From Chloroflexota bacterium (lineage in GTDB: Bacteria > Chloroflexota > Anaerolineae > UBA7937 > JACPPX01): a DNA stretch of 6,797 bases. The stretch is taken from the NCBI GenBank assembly GCA_016196905.1, contig JACPWV010000013.1:1-6797 (forward strand), written 5' to 3'. The notes under the pieces were generated by a model. The model was not told the origin of the DNA. It did not search any database and saw only the letters and a list, made by a program, of their open reading frames with translations. The first letter of the stretch is position 1. The number at the start of each line of letters is the position of its first letter. Positions 1 to 5,735 of this stretch are shown piece by piece. Both the position numbers and the translations under genes were made by a program.

Positions 1-2
1 GG

Positions 3-521
3 CCCCCGTTGGAGACCCTGGTATACCGGGGCAACGGGCCGATGGACGTCGAGGGTGTGATAGATGAGTTGGCGAAGGCCGAGGGGCTGTGGACCGGCCT
101 CGACGCGAAAACAGTCATCGGCCACATCCACCTGCACGTTGCCGACATAGATAAGGCCGAAGCGTTCTATCACGGCGTGCTCGGATTTGACAAGATGATG
201 GACTACGGCCCCAGCGCGGGTTTCGTTTCGGCCGGCGGCTACCATCACCACATCGGCTACAACACCTGGGCCGGGGTGGGTGCGCCGCCGGCCCCAGCCG
301 ACGCGGTGGGGCTGCGCCATTTTGAGATCCGCCTGCCGAACACCGCCGAGTTGGACAAGGTCGCCCACCGCGTGCGGGAGGCGGGCCTCCAGGGGGAAGA
401 GGCTCAGGGAGGCTGGCTGGTCCGGGACCCATCCCAAAATGGCGTCATGCTAATCGCCCCTGCCGCTGGAGAAGAAAACCTCTCTTCTCATGACAAGGTT
501 CGGCTGACAGGCGGCGACTGA
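3..521 (+). CDS. VOC-family extradiol dioxygenase, C-terminal domain (5' partial, CatE-like)
   Basis: The reading frame is open from the window edge, so the true start is upstream and only the C-terminal part is seen. The TTG at 9 is internal. The protein carries the second vicinal-oxygen-chelate domain of two-domain CatE-type catechol-2,3-dioxygenase/glyoxalase relatives: IGHIHLHVAD, then AEAFYHGVLGF, the histidine-rich GGYHHHIGYNTWAG segment, LRHFEIRLP, and DPSQNGVMLIA near the end. The histidines of GHIHLHV and YHHHIG are the expected metal ligands. A glutamate usual in the last strand of extradiol enzymes is not obvious, although related CatE-type proteins also seem to vary there. The family uses Fe(II) or another divalent metal to act on aromatic or aldehyde substrates; the substrate cannot be read from this fragment. 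It ends in TGA, 134 nt before the HMA gene on the same strand, and no terminator lies between them, so co-transcription is possible. Family call is secure, the specific reaction is not. Confidence 0.88.
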   Translation, partial: PPLETLVYRGNGPMDVEGVIDELAKAEGLWTGLDAKTVIGHIHLHVADIDKAEAFYHGVLGFDKMMDYGPSAGFVSAGGYHHHIGYNTWAGVGAPPAPADAVGLRHFEIRLPNTAELDKVAHRVREAGLQGEEAQGGWLVRDPSQNGVMLIAPAAGEENLSSHDKVRLTGGD

Positions 522-655
522 GATAAGTGCGATGATCCCTACAAGTGGAGAAATAGCTTTCATCTGCGATGAGCGGTGCATTTCCCACGAATGGCGGCCT
601 GCCTCCACTGAGGCGCATGAGGAGGATTGACCGCTAGACCAAAGGAGATTCCGGG
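522..655 (+). other. Intergenic leader of the HMA gene
   Basis: This gap separates the VOC gene from the HMA gene. It holds a small perfect hairpin (GCCTC 601-605, loop CACT, GAGGC 610-614) without a T-run, so it is not an intrinsic terminator. A convincing -35/-10 pair could not be found. A 32-codon frame from the ATG at 532 to the TGA at 628-630 lacks a ribosome-binding site and is probably not a gene. Confidence 0.4.
641..655 (+). promoter_or_regulatory. Strong Shine-Dalgarno site of the HMA selenoprotein candidate
   Basis: AAAGGAGA at 641-648 is a near-perfect Shine-Dalgarno sequence, with GGAG at 644-647 and eight bases before the ATG at 656. An in-frame TAG at 635-637 rules out an upstream start, so this site fixes the start. 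A strong, correctly spaced site ahead of a frame that would otherwise stop after 16 codons argues that the full frame is translated. Confidence 0.8.
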
Positions 656-883
656 ATGGACGCGCAACTGGTGCATCTGGCCCCGGCGATGTTCTGTCCA
701 GGTTGAGAGGGCTACGTCATCGCGCAGGTCAAAGCACCGCCGGGGATTCTCAGCGTGGTTGCGGACTGGAAAAGCAAGAAGGTGACGGTGGTTTACGATC
801 GGCAAAAAACCTCGGCTGCACAGATTCGCGCGTCCATCGATGCGGCCAATGAGGTGCTTGTCCCCTACGGCAAAGCAGAATGA
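656..883 (+). CDS. HMA-domain (MerP/CopZ-like) protein with in-frame TGA, probable CxxU selenoprotein
   Basis: Reading TGA 704-706 as an amino acid gives a 75-residue protein from ATG 656 to TGA 881-883. It shows the whole heavy-metal-associated fold: the M-x-C-x-x-C loop as MFCPG-U (Met12, Cys14, Sec17), helix 1 EGYVIAQVKAPPG, strands ILSVVAD and KVTVVYD, then helix 2 AAQIRASIDAANEVL. The distance from residue 17 to the glycine of PPG (13) equals that from the second metal cysteine to the matching glycine in MerP as I recall it. So the TGA falls exactly on the second metal-binding cysteine, and the sequence on both sides is intact. No signal peptide is present, so it should be cytosolic, like CopZ rather than exported MerP. 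The family binds Cu(I), Hg(II) or similar soft metals through the two thiols. A Cys-to-Sec change would give a thiol/selenol pair for metal binding or redox work. The gene has its own strong RBS, a candidate SECIS after the TGA and a terminator 45 nt after the stop. The alternative is a pseudogene or a read error (TGC or TGT to TGA); a reassigned code is unlikely because TGA ends the neighbouring genes. Confidence 0.72.
702..754 (+). promoter_or_regulatory. Candidate bacterial SECIS hairpin
   Basis: Hand folding of the RNA around the TGA gives an outer stem of 702-709 with 747-754 (six Watson-Crick and two G-U pairs) that contains the UGA. An inner stem follows: C718-G744, U720-G743, C721-G742, G722-C741, G724-C740, C725-G739, G727-C738, G728-C737, U729-A736, with single-base bulges at 719, 723 and 726. 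An alternative top pairs G724-C735 and C725-G734 and leaves AGGUCAAA (726-733) as the loop. The stretch GCAGGUC (724-730) matches the apical part of the E. coli fdhF SECIS as I recall it. Its loop begins about 20 nt after the UGA, inside the usual 16-37 nt window. Fold energy was not computed. Confidence 0.5.
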
Positions 884-927
884 TGTAGGGGAACACCCCG
901 ATCGGGCGGCTGTACCCATGTGACGAA

Positions 928-956
928 AAGGGCCTCTATGCGAGGCCCTTCTTTTT
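928..956 (+). terminator. Rho-independent terminator after the HMA gene
   Basis: A perfect 9-bp stem AAGGGCCTC (928-936) and GAGGCCCTT (942-950) with a 5-nt loop TATGC is followed by CTTTTT (951-956). It ends the plus-strand VOC/HMA unit. The A residues at 926-929 give a short U-tail on the other strand, so it may also stop the convergent minus-strand operon whose last gene ends at 977. Confidence 0.92.
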
Positions 957-976
957 GAACCGACATCGAGGTAGCT

Positions 977-1909
977 TCACTGGGAGGCGATCCCCATCCA
1001 GCGCAGGATGGCCGGGGCGATGTCGTCCAGGCGCTGGACGCCGCCGGCGAAATTCTCTCGATCGTGGCCGATGACTAGCAATAAAGCGGGGTTCAGGGTG
1101 TGCCCTTTGACCGTCCAGTCCTCCACGTTGCCGTGGTCGCTGGCGACTAACAGCAGGCCGCGTTCAAGATCGAAAGCCTCCAGCACCCCGCCCAAGAACG
1201 TGTCCACCTCAGCTAGCGCCGCCAAGGTGCGCTCGCGATGAGCCTTATGGCCGACCACATCGGTGTGATAGTACTCGTACAGGGTGAAGTCGTTCTCCAG
1301 CCCGATGCGCCCCAGGCGGCGCCCCGCATCCCGCGGGGTCAGCCTGGGCAAATCTCTATAACCCAGGTATTGCCGCCAGACCTCATTGGTGATGTGGGCG
1401 GTCAGGGCCCGGCCTGCGCGCAGATCCTCGACGTTGTGTAAGGGGATATCCGCCGAACGGAAGGCCCAGGCGAGGGCTCCCTGGCGGGCGGTGCCCCGCG
1501 CCATGCGCGCGAAGTAGATCTCCGGGTAGGCGTTGGCGAAGTAGACCCGCGCGCCGGCTCGGACGTACTTCTGGATGAGGCTCTCGCGGGCGATGAATTG
1601 GCGCAGCTGCGGGCTGGGATAGGGTCCGTCGTGGTAGCCCAAATGGCGCGCGGCATTGACCCCGGTGATTAAAGTGGCCTGGCCGGTAGCGCTCTGGGGC
1701 ACCCCCGCCACGCCCAGGCTGGCGTCCACGGGGATGGCCAGCGCACGCTCACCCTGGAGACGGCCATCGCCTAGGGTGGGTACGCGTCCGTCGAAGAGGC
1801 CCCGCAGGGTGGGCAGCTCGGCACGCAAGAAAGGGTTTTTATCGGGGTCCGCCTCGCCGATGCCCACCCCGTCCAGGAAGATGACTAGGATCGGCCGATT
1901 CGCGACCAT
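977..1909 (-). CDS. Alkaline-phosphatase-superfamily metalloenzyme (phosphopentomutase/iPGM-like), short form
   Basis: The 310-residue protein starts at ATG 1909. A TTG two codons upstream is possible but neither start has a clear RBS. The seven residues expected of the superfamily's two-metal site can be seen: Asp13 (FLDGVGIGE), Thr75 (SATGQATLITG, the likely phosphorylated nucleophile), Asp217 and His221 (YHTDVVGHKAHR), Asp258 and His259 (ASDHGNVED) and His270 (VKGHTLNP). The nucleophile is Thr followed by Gly, as in phosphopentomutase, but the usual His of TGH is Gln77. The Asp-x3-His spacing at 217/221 is that of cofactor-independent phosphoglycerate mutase. At 310 residues it is clearly shorter than either family (about 390 and 510), with only a small inserted cap between residues about 85 and 200. 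The superfamily does phosphoryl transfer or phosphate ester hydrolysis; the substrate is unknown. No signal peptide is present. It is the last gene of the minus-strand series and ends 21 nt from the terminator. Confidence 0.85.
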   Translation of the reverse strand: MVANRPILVIFLDGVGIGEADPDKNPFLRAELPTLRGLFDGRVPTLGDGRLQGERALAIPVDASLGVAGVPQSATGQATLITGVNAARHLGYHDGPYPSPQLRQFIARESLIQKYVRAGARVYFANAYPEIYFARMARGTARQGALAWAFRSADIPLHNVEDLRAGRALTAHITNEVWRQYLGYRDLPRLTPRDAGRRLGRIGLENDFTLYEYYHTDVVGHKAHRERTLAALAEVDTFLGGVLEAFDLERGLLLVASDHGNVEDWTVKGHTLNPALLLVIGHDRENFAGGVQRLDDIAPAILRWMGIASQ

Positions 1910-2045
1910 GTGCAAGCGATCAACCCAGCCGTACCGAGCCTTCGGCGGCTCGCCCGACCATTACCCGGGCACGCAGGGGAGACCTGGGATCTCGCCCTCG
2001 AGAGGAGTGCAAGGGAGAGGTGAGAAAATCTGAGTCGAGCATGGC
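1910..2045 (-). other. Intergenic region with a 6-bp hairpin in the metalloenzyme leader
   Basis: No gene is visible. A hairpin pairs CGAGCC (1935-1940) with GGCTCG (1947-1952) around a 6-nt loop, 25 nt before the metalloenzyme ATG. It has no T-run on either strand, so it is not a terminator. No recognisable promoter or riboswitch was found. Confidence 0.4.
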
Positions 2046-2948
2046 TCAGGAGCCCGCGAGAGTCCCCAGGATGCGTTCCTCGATGTCCAGAAACCAAACC
2101 TGGATATCAGGGGGCAGGTAGCGATTGAAGAAGGTTATATAACCACTGATCATCAAGCCCCCCAGGCCGATGAGCAATAAACCGCTAACCAATTCGGTGC
2201 TGTGGAGAGTTAGTTCCCGACCGGCGACGCGCCACGCGAAGGATCGGCCCCGCAGCAGCCGCCAGGCTCGACTATCCTGGTCCGCTCGACCGAGGAAGGT
2301 GGAGACCAAAATCAGCGGCAGCCCCAGCCCCAGCGCGTAGACGAACATGAAGAGCATGCCCTGATACACGGTGGCAGTCTGGGCGGCCAGGATCAGGATG
2401 CCCCCCAAGATGGGGCCGATACAGGAGGTCCAGCCGATGGCGAAGGTGGCACCGAAGAGATAGGTGCCCCACAGGCTGTTGGAAGGCTGATTGGCGATGG
2501 GCAGGCCGGAGAAGCCCTTGCCTAAGATCGTGAGTATTCCGAAGACGATGATGACCACACCCCCGAGGGTCGTCAGCGCGCCGAGGTGCTGTCTCAGGAA
2601 GCTGCCGAGCAGGGTCGCGCTGCCCCCCAGGAGGCTGAAGGTGGTGGCCAAGCCGAGAAAGAAGGCGGTGGTCATGGTGACCACCTGTTTGCGCTCGGCC
2701 GGGAAGGTGAAGGCGAAGTAGGCGGGCAGGACGGGAACGGTGCAGGGGGAGAGGAAGCTGAGCACCCCGGCGACGAAGGCCAGCGCGGCCATCAAGGGGA
2801 GGTTGTCGACGGGCAGGCCCTCAACCGCGGGGGGAGGGTTTTGTGCGTGGACGATGGCCGGCCACAGCCCCACGCTCAGCAGCACGACTCTCAGGGCCCA
2901 AATGAGTTTAGATCGGTTTCCTTCGACCATTGCCAGGGTCTCGATCAT
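2046..2948 (-). CDS. CcdA/DsbD-type membrane thiol-disulfide reductase (cytochrome c biogenesis protein)
   Basis: The 300-residue membrane protein belongs to the CcdA/DsbD transmembrane family, which passes electrons from cytosolic thioredoxin to extracytoplasmic thiol proteins such as the apocytochrome c or disulfide-isomerase pathways. The paired redox cysteines are Cys69 in LSFLSPCTVPVLPAY and Cys176 in GWTSCIGPILGG, each at the family's characteristic Pro-rich site. The N-terminus has a basic stretch, a hydrophobic core (residues 15-33) and a likely cleavage site after VHA35. This signal peptide and a short Pro-rich spacer (36-46) explain much of why it is longer than a typical 220-240-residue CcdA. 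A hydrophilic, Arg-rich loop (221-245) precedes the last membrane segments. ATG 2948 was chosen because AGAGG lies 10 nt upstream within TTTAAAGAGG; an ATG at 2930 would have no good site. No cytochrome c or thioredoxin-like partner is in the window, so the client is unknown. Confidence 0.9.
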   Translation of the reverse strand: MIETLAMVEGNRSKLIWALRVVLLSVGLWPAIVHAQNPPPAVEGLPVDNLPLMAALAFVAGVLSFLSPCTVPVLPAYFAFTFPAERKQVVTMTTAFFLGLATTFSLLGGSATLLGSFLRQHLGALTTLGGVVIIVFGILTILGKGFSGLPIANQPSNSLWGTYLFGATFAIGWTSCIGPILGGILILAAQTATVYQGMLFMFVYALGLGLPLILVSTFLGRADQDSRAWRLLRGRSFAWRVAGRELTLHSTELVSGLLLIGLGGLMISGYITFFNRYLPPDIQVWFLDIEERILGTLAGS

Positions 2949-3045
2949 CTTCGATTTGCCTCTTTAAAGATACTCCAGGCCTTCCACTGGCGGATGTGGG
3001 CAGGCCCACCCTCGGCGAGGCTTCACACAGCAGATGGCCAAGAGT
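2949..3045 (-). other. Intergenic leader of the CcdA gene with hairpins and RBS
   Basis: This 97-nt spacer separates the PlsY-like gene from the CcdA gene. It holds the RBS (2959-2968, TTTAAAGAGG on the minus strand) and a hairpin GTGGG (2996-3000) / CCCAC (3005-3009). The hairpin has no T-run, so it could slow but is unlikely to end transcription. No clear promoter was found. Confidence 0.4.
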
Positions 3046-3633
3046 TCAGCGCAGGCCCAGGGTCAGCGTGCGGCGGTTGAGATCGCGCAGATGCCTCACC
3101 AAGAGCACCGCGCCCGCCCCCAGCCCGGCGGCCACCATTTGAGGCGAGCTGCCCAGGGCCCACAGGATGGCGGGCGCGGTCAGAGCAGCGGCGGCTTGTG
3201 CGCGTGGAAAATGCCGCAAGATGGCCAGCCAAATCCCCCAGGCGATCAACGAGAGGAGCAAGACCGGCGGGGCGAGATAGGCTAGGATGGCGATTCCGCA
3301 GGCCATGCCCATCCCCCCCCGAAACTCTGTGGTGAAAGGCCAGCAGTGGCCCACGACGACCAAGGCCGCCGCGACGGCGATGCCCCACCCGCTGGGGTCC
3401 AGCATCTGCCCGATGCGCAAGGCCACCCAGGCTTTGCCCATATCGCCCAATAGCGTGACCACCGCCGGCGCCAGGCCGGCCATCCGGTAGGTATTCAGAG
3501 CACCGCTGTGGCCGCTGCCACCCTGGCGCACATCCACCCCCTTGAACAGGCGGCCGAAGAGGAGCCCGAAAGGGATCGAACCGAGAAGGTAAGCGAAGAC
3601 GCCCATGCCCCAGTAATCGAAGGGGGTGACCAT
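3046..3633 (-). CDS. PlsY-family acyl-phosphate:glycerol-3-phosphate acyltransferase homologue with altered motifs
   Basis: The 195-residue protein has the multi-span membrane layout and all three cytoplasmic motifs of PlsY, which acylates glycerol-3-phosphate from acyl-phosphate in the first step of phospholipid synthesis. Motif 1 is GGSGHSGALNTYRMAG (39-53) and keeps Ser40, Asn47 and Arg50, but has His42 where GSGN is usual. GDMGKAW (63-69) is intact. Motif 2 is FRGGMGMA (104-111), with Met108 in place of the Lys of GGKG. Motif 3 is VRHLRDLNRR (179-188), with Asp184 where the family has Asn of RHxxNI, and the usual C-terminal Glu is not seen. Length is normal (about 200). The ATG at 3633 lies 3 nt after the stop of the lipid kinase gene and has no good RBS of its own, so translational coupling is likely. 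It may be a divergent PlsY paralogue with changed substrate or reduced activity. Confidence 0.85.
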   Translation of the reverse strand: MVTPFDYWGMGVFAYLLGSIPFGLLFGRLFKGVDVRQGGSGHSGALNTYRMAGLAPAVVTLLGDMGKAWVALRIGQMLDPSGWGIAVAAALVVVGHCWPFTTEFRGGMGMACGIAILAYLAPPVLLLSLIAWGIWLAILRHFPRAQAAAALTAPAILWALGSSPQMVAAGLGAGAVLLVRHLRDLNRRTLTLGLR

Positions 3634-3636
3634 GAT

Positions 3637-4518
3637 TTACAAGGGTACGCCGATGATGCAGAGTCGCCCGGGCAGGATCTCGATAAGCAATCGATGAGCG
3701 GCCGCGTCCAGGATCTCGCCATCCACGTGCACCGGCAGAGGGTCCTCGGATTCGATGAGCACCCGTCGTGCGCGGGCCATGGTCACCGGCTCTTTATCGA
3801 TGTGTGTGCCGCGGATCACCTCGGGCAGGAGGCGCAGGATCTCCAGCCGATTCAGCCCCCGCGCCAGGCAGATATCGAAAAGACCGTCGTCCACCTGGGC
3901 CTGGGGCGCGATGAGGAAACCACCTCCCGCCCGCGGCCCATTGGCTACCTCGATGAGGGTGATGGTCAGTTCACGGCGGACCCCATCCAGTTCGATCCGC
4001 GCAATGGGCAGATGATAATCGCGCAGAGTGCGAAACACCGCCACCAAATAGATGAGGAAGCCCCGCAACAGACGGACCTTGCGCGATTCGATGGCCACCA
4101 GGGCGTCGAAACCTGCCCCCAGGCTGTTCACGAAGTAGCGCTCATTGGCCCGCCCCACATCGACCTGCCGAACGCGAGCCTCGATGAGCAATCGCACCGC
4201 CTGGGAAATATCGCGGGGGAGGCCCAGGGCGTGGGCAAAATCGCTCCCCGAGCCGATGGCGAAGATGGCTAGGCAGGTACGCGAGTTAGCGGCGGCCAGC
4301 AGCCCGTTGACCACCTCGTGTACCGTCCCGTCCCCGCCCGCGGCCGCCACCACGGGGTAGCCCTGGCGCGCGGCGCGCTCCGCCAGCTCGGCTGCCTCCC
4401 ACTGGCGCGAGGTGCGGACCTCCTGGAACCTCAGCCCCGCGGCGGTCAACGCCTCGCGCAGCAGAGGGGCTCGACGGCCACCGTCGCCGCGTCCTGCCGC
4501 CGGGTTGAGGATGACCAT
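3637..4518 (-). CDS. YegS/DgkB-like diacylglycerol or lipid kinase
   Basis: The 293-residue protein belongs to the DAG-kinase catalytic (LCB5/YegS/BmrU) family, soluble or membrane-associated kinases that phosphorylate diacylglycerol or related lipids with ATP. It begins with the nucleotide-loop MVILNPAAGRG (1-11), continues with VAAAGGDGTVHEVVNGL (57-73, the GGDGT signature at 61-65), then AIGSGSDFAHALGLPRD (87-103, a variant of GTGNDFA), VDDGLFDI (209-216) and VHVDGE (263-268), the catalytic-end DGE motif. ATG 4518 was chosen because the protein family begins just here and AGAGGA lies 5 nt upstream. A much longer open frame upstream is only an overlap with the nuclease gene in another phase. 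It forms a close pair with the downstream PlsY-like gene, so phosphatidic-acid or membrane-lipid metabolism is the likely setting. The substrate lipid is not identified. Confidence 0.92.
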   Translation of the reverse strand: MVILNPAAGRGDGGRRAPLLREALTAAGLRFQEVRTSRQWEAAELAERAARQGYPVVAAAGGDGTVHEVVNGLLAAANSRTCLAIFAIGSGSDFAHALGLPRDISQAVRLLIEARVRQVDVGRANERYFVNSLGAGFDALVAIESRKVRLLRGFLIYLVAVFRTLRDYHLPIARIELDGVRRELTITLIEVANGPRAGGGFLIAPQAQVDDGLFDICLARGLNRLEILRLLPEVIRGTHIDKEPVTMARARRVLIESEDPLPVHVDGEILDAAAHRLLIEILPGRLCIIGVPL

Positions 4519-4591
4519 CAATTCCTCTTTAAACAATTGGCCCTCGGCGGTGCATGCTTGTCTTGGCTCGATGACGGTACTGCAGCGCGGC
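4519..4591 (-). other. Spacer between the NYN nuclease and lipid kinase genes
   Basis: This 73-nt stretch contains the kinase RBS (4524-4533, TTTAAAGAGG on the minus strand), the same ten bases as in the leader of the CcdA gene. No terminator or clear promoter is visible, so readthrough from the nuclease gene is likely. Confidence 0.45.
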
Positions 4592-5719
4592 CTAAGCGGG
4601 CATCTCTTCGGCAGCGCGCTCGGGGAGGGGCTGATCGGGGTTGAGCTGGTAATAGGCCCGCGCGCCGCGGCTGGTGCGGATGAGGAGCCCGGCATTGATC
4701 GCTTGCTTGATCATCTCCTTGATCTCGGTATTGGAGCGATCCAGCACCTCCTGGTTGCGCAGGCCGCGCAGGGCGTTGTAGATCTGCACAAACAGCACCG
4801 GCTCATCGAACTGGCGCATCACCTCCGCGAAGTGCCGCCACTCCTCTTCCTTGAAAAGAATGGCTACCTGGGGCTCTTCAGCGGCCTCCTCCACCGGCTC
4901 CGGCTCGACCTCGCTGGGGGCCTCGGAGACGAAGTGGCTCAGCTCATAGGGGTTCTCCCCGGGTAGGAAGACCTCGGTGACCGTGCCGCTGGTGAACATC
5001 TGCACCAAGCCGCGCCGCTCCGCCTCGCGCACGAAATCCTTGAATTTGCTGAAGGGCTTTCCCTGGGCATCCTTGTAGTCGCTCTCGTCGAAGCCAGCGA
5101 TCAGCTCCATCATCAAGAGCTTCAAGGAGGCCAGGGTGCAGATGATCTCGCGACTGCGGGCCAGGCGCACCGCCTCCACCAGAGTGGCAAAGGCGTCCTT
5201 GGGCTTCCTGGCCCTTTCCGTCTCCTCCTCCAGCCCCGGTTGGTAGAGGATGAACTCGTCGGCGGCCTGGGCCAGGTGGGTGGAAGAGGCCCCACCCACC
5301 CCCAGGACCACCACGCGTTTGCCGTGCTGGCGGATGGTGTTGATCAAAGGGATGAAGTCCCGGTCCCCCGTGGCGAAGACGAAGGTGCTGATGTTGGGGT
5401 AGCCATACAGGGTCCTCATGGCATCGATGCACATGTGGATGTCCACGCTATTCTTGCGCGCCCCTCCCCGCGTGTCGTTGCGGTCGTAGTAGTAGGTGGG
5501 CACATACATGGGCTCGATGCTGTGGGCGTACAGGGCGCTGGTCACCCGAGGGTAGCGGTACCAGTCGGCGTAGGCGCGGGCGAAGATCACCCGGCCATAC
5601 TCCCCGAACTTTTCGGCCAGGAACTCGAAGTTGGGATCGGCATCGTACTTGTTGCGCACCGAGATGTAGATGTTTTCGAAATCGATGAACACGGCCACAT
5701 CGCCTTTGTTCTCAGCCAT
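4592..5719 (-). CDS. NYN (PIN-like) nuclease with OST-HTH/LOTUS domain and acidic-linked C-terminal winged helix
   Basis: The 375-residue protein has three parts. Residues 6-160 are a NYN domain (LabA/DUF88, PIN-like RNase fold) with acidic metal-binding residues Asp13 (VFIDFEN), Asp93 (KNSVDIHM) and Asp119/Asp121 (ATGDRDF). Residues about 174-255 resemble the OST-HTH/LOTUS domain, which binds RNA, often G-rich: FATLVEAVRLARS, then LKLLMMELIAGFDESDY, FSKFKDFVREAERRGLV and VTEVFLP. An acidic Glu/Pro linker (268-284) leads to a C-terminal helical region (288-360) resembling a winged helix, with EWRHFAEVMRQFD, VQIYNALRGL, IKEMIKQAINAGLL and RAYYQLNP. NYN plus OST-HTH is a known bacterial pairing thought to cleave or process RNA; the target is unknown. 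ATG 5719 has AAGGGAGAA seven bases upstream, a clear RBS. It follows DUF554 by 16 nt. Confidence 0.9.
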   Translation of the reverse strand: MAENKGDVAVFIDFENIYISVRNKYDADPNFEFLAEKFGEYGRVIFARAYADWYRYPRVTSALYAHSIEPMYVPTYYYDRNDTRGGARKNSVDIHMCIDAMRTLYGYPNISTFVFATGDRDFIPLINTIRQHGKRVVVLGVGGASSTHLAQAADEFILYQPGLEEETERARKPKDAFATLVEAVRLARSREIICTLASLKLLMMELIAGFDESDYKDAQGKPFSKFKDFVREAERRGLVQMFTSGTVTEVFLPGENPYELSHFVSEAPSEVEPEPVEEAAEEPQVAILFKEEEWRHFAEVMRQFDEPVLFVQIYNALRGLRNQEVLDRSNTEIKEMIKQAINAGLLIRTSRGARAYYQLNPDQPLPERAAEEMPA

Positions 5720-5735
5720 GGTTTGTTCTCCCTTT

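Noticed and set aside
532..630. A 32-codon plus-strand frame with two cysteines (ICDERC), between VOC and HMA genes
   Set aside because: No Shine-Dalgarno site, no recognisable family, and its length is expected by chance; kept only as a note.
656..883. A reassigned genetic code (TGA as Trp or Gly) as the explanation for the in-frame TGA
   Set aside because: TGA is the normal stop of the VOC, CcdA, PlsY-like, metalloenzyme and EamA genes, and Trp is encoded by TGG within the same frame.
897..906. Ten-base palindrome CCCGATCGGG between the HMA stop and the terminator
   Set aside because: It is a short GC-rich palindrome without a known factor and is likely chance.
560..919. A 119-codon minus-strand frame opposite the HMA gene
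   Set aside because: It has no family features, opposes a recognisable HMA domain with an RBS, and is an antisense shadow produced by high GC.
884..957. Readthrough of the second TGA (881-883) to extend the HMA protein by about 24 codons
   Set aside because: The extension would run through the terminator stem and lies beyond the complete HMA domain; 881-883 is the natural stop.
1935..1952. Hairpin in front of the metalloenzyme as a terminator or riboswitch
   Set aside because: There is no T-run and no conserved aptamer elements could be recognised.
4519..4695. Longer upstream start for the lipid kinase, giving 352 residues
   Set aside because: The extra residues are low-complexity Pro/Ser/Arg, overlap the nuclease gene, and the ATG at 4518 has a good RBS and fits the family's N-terminus.
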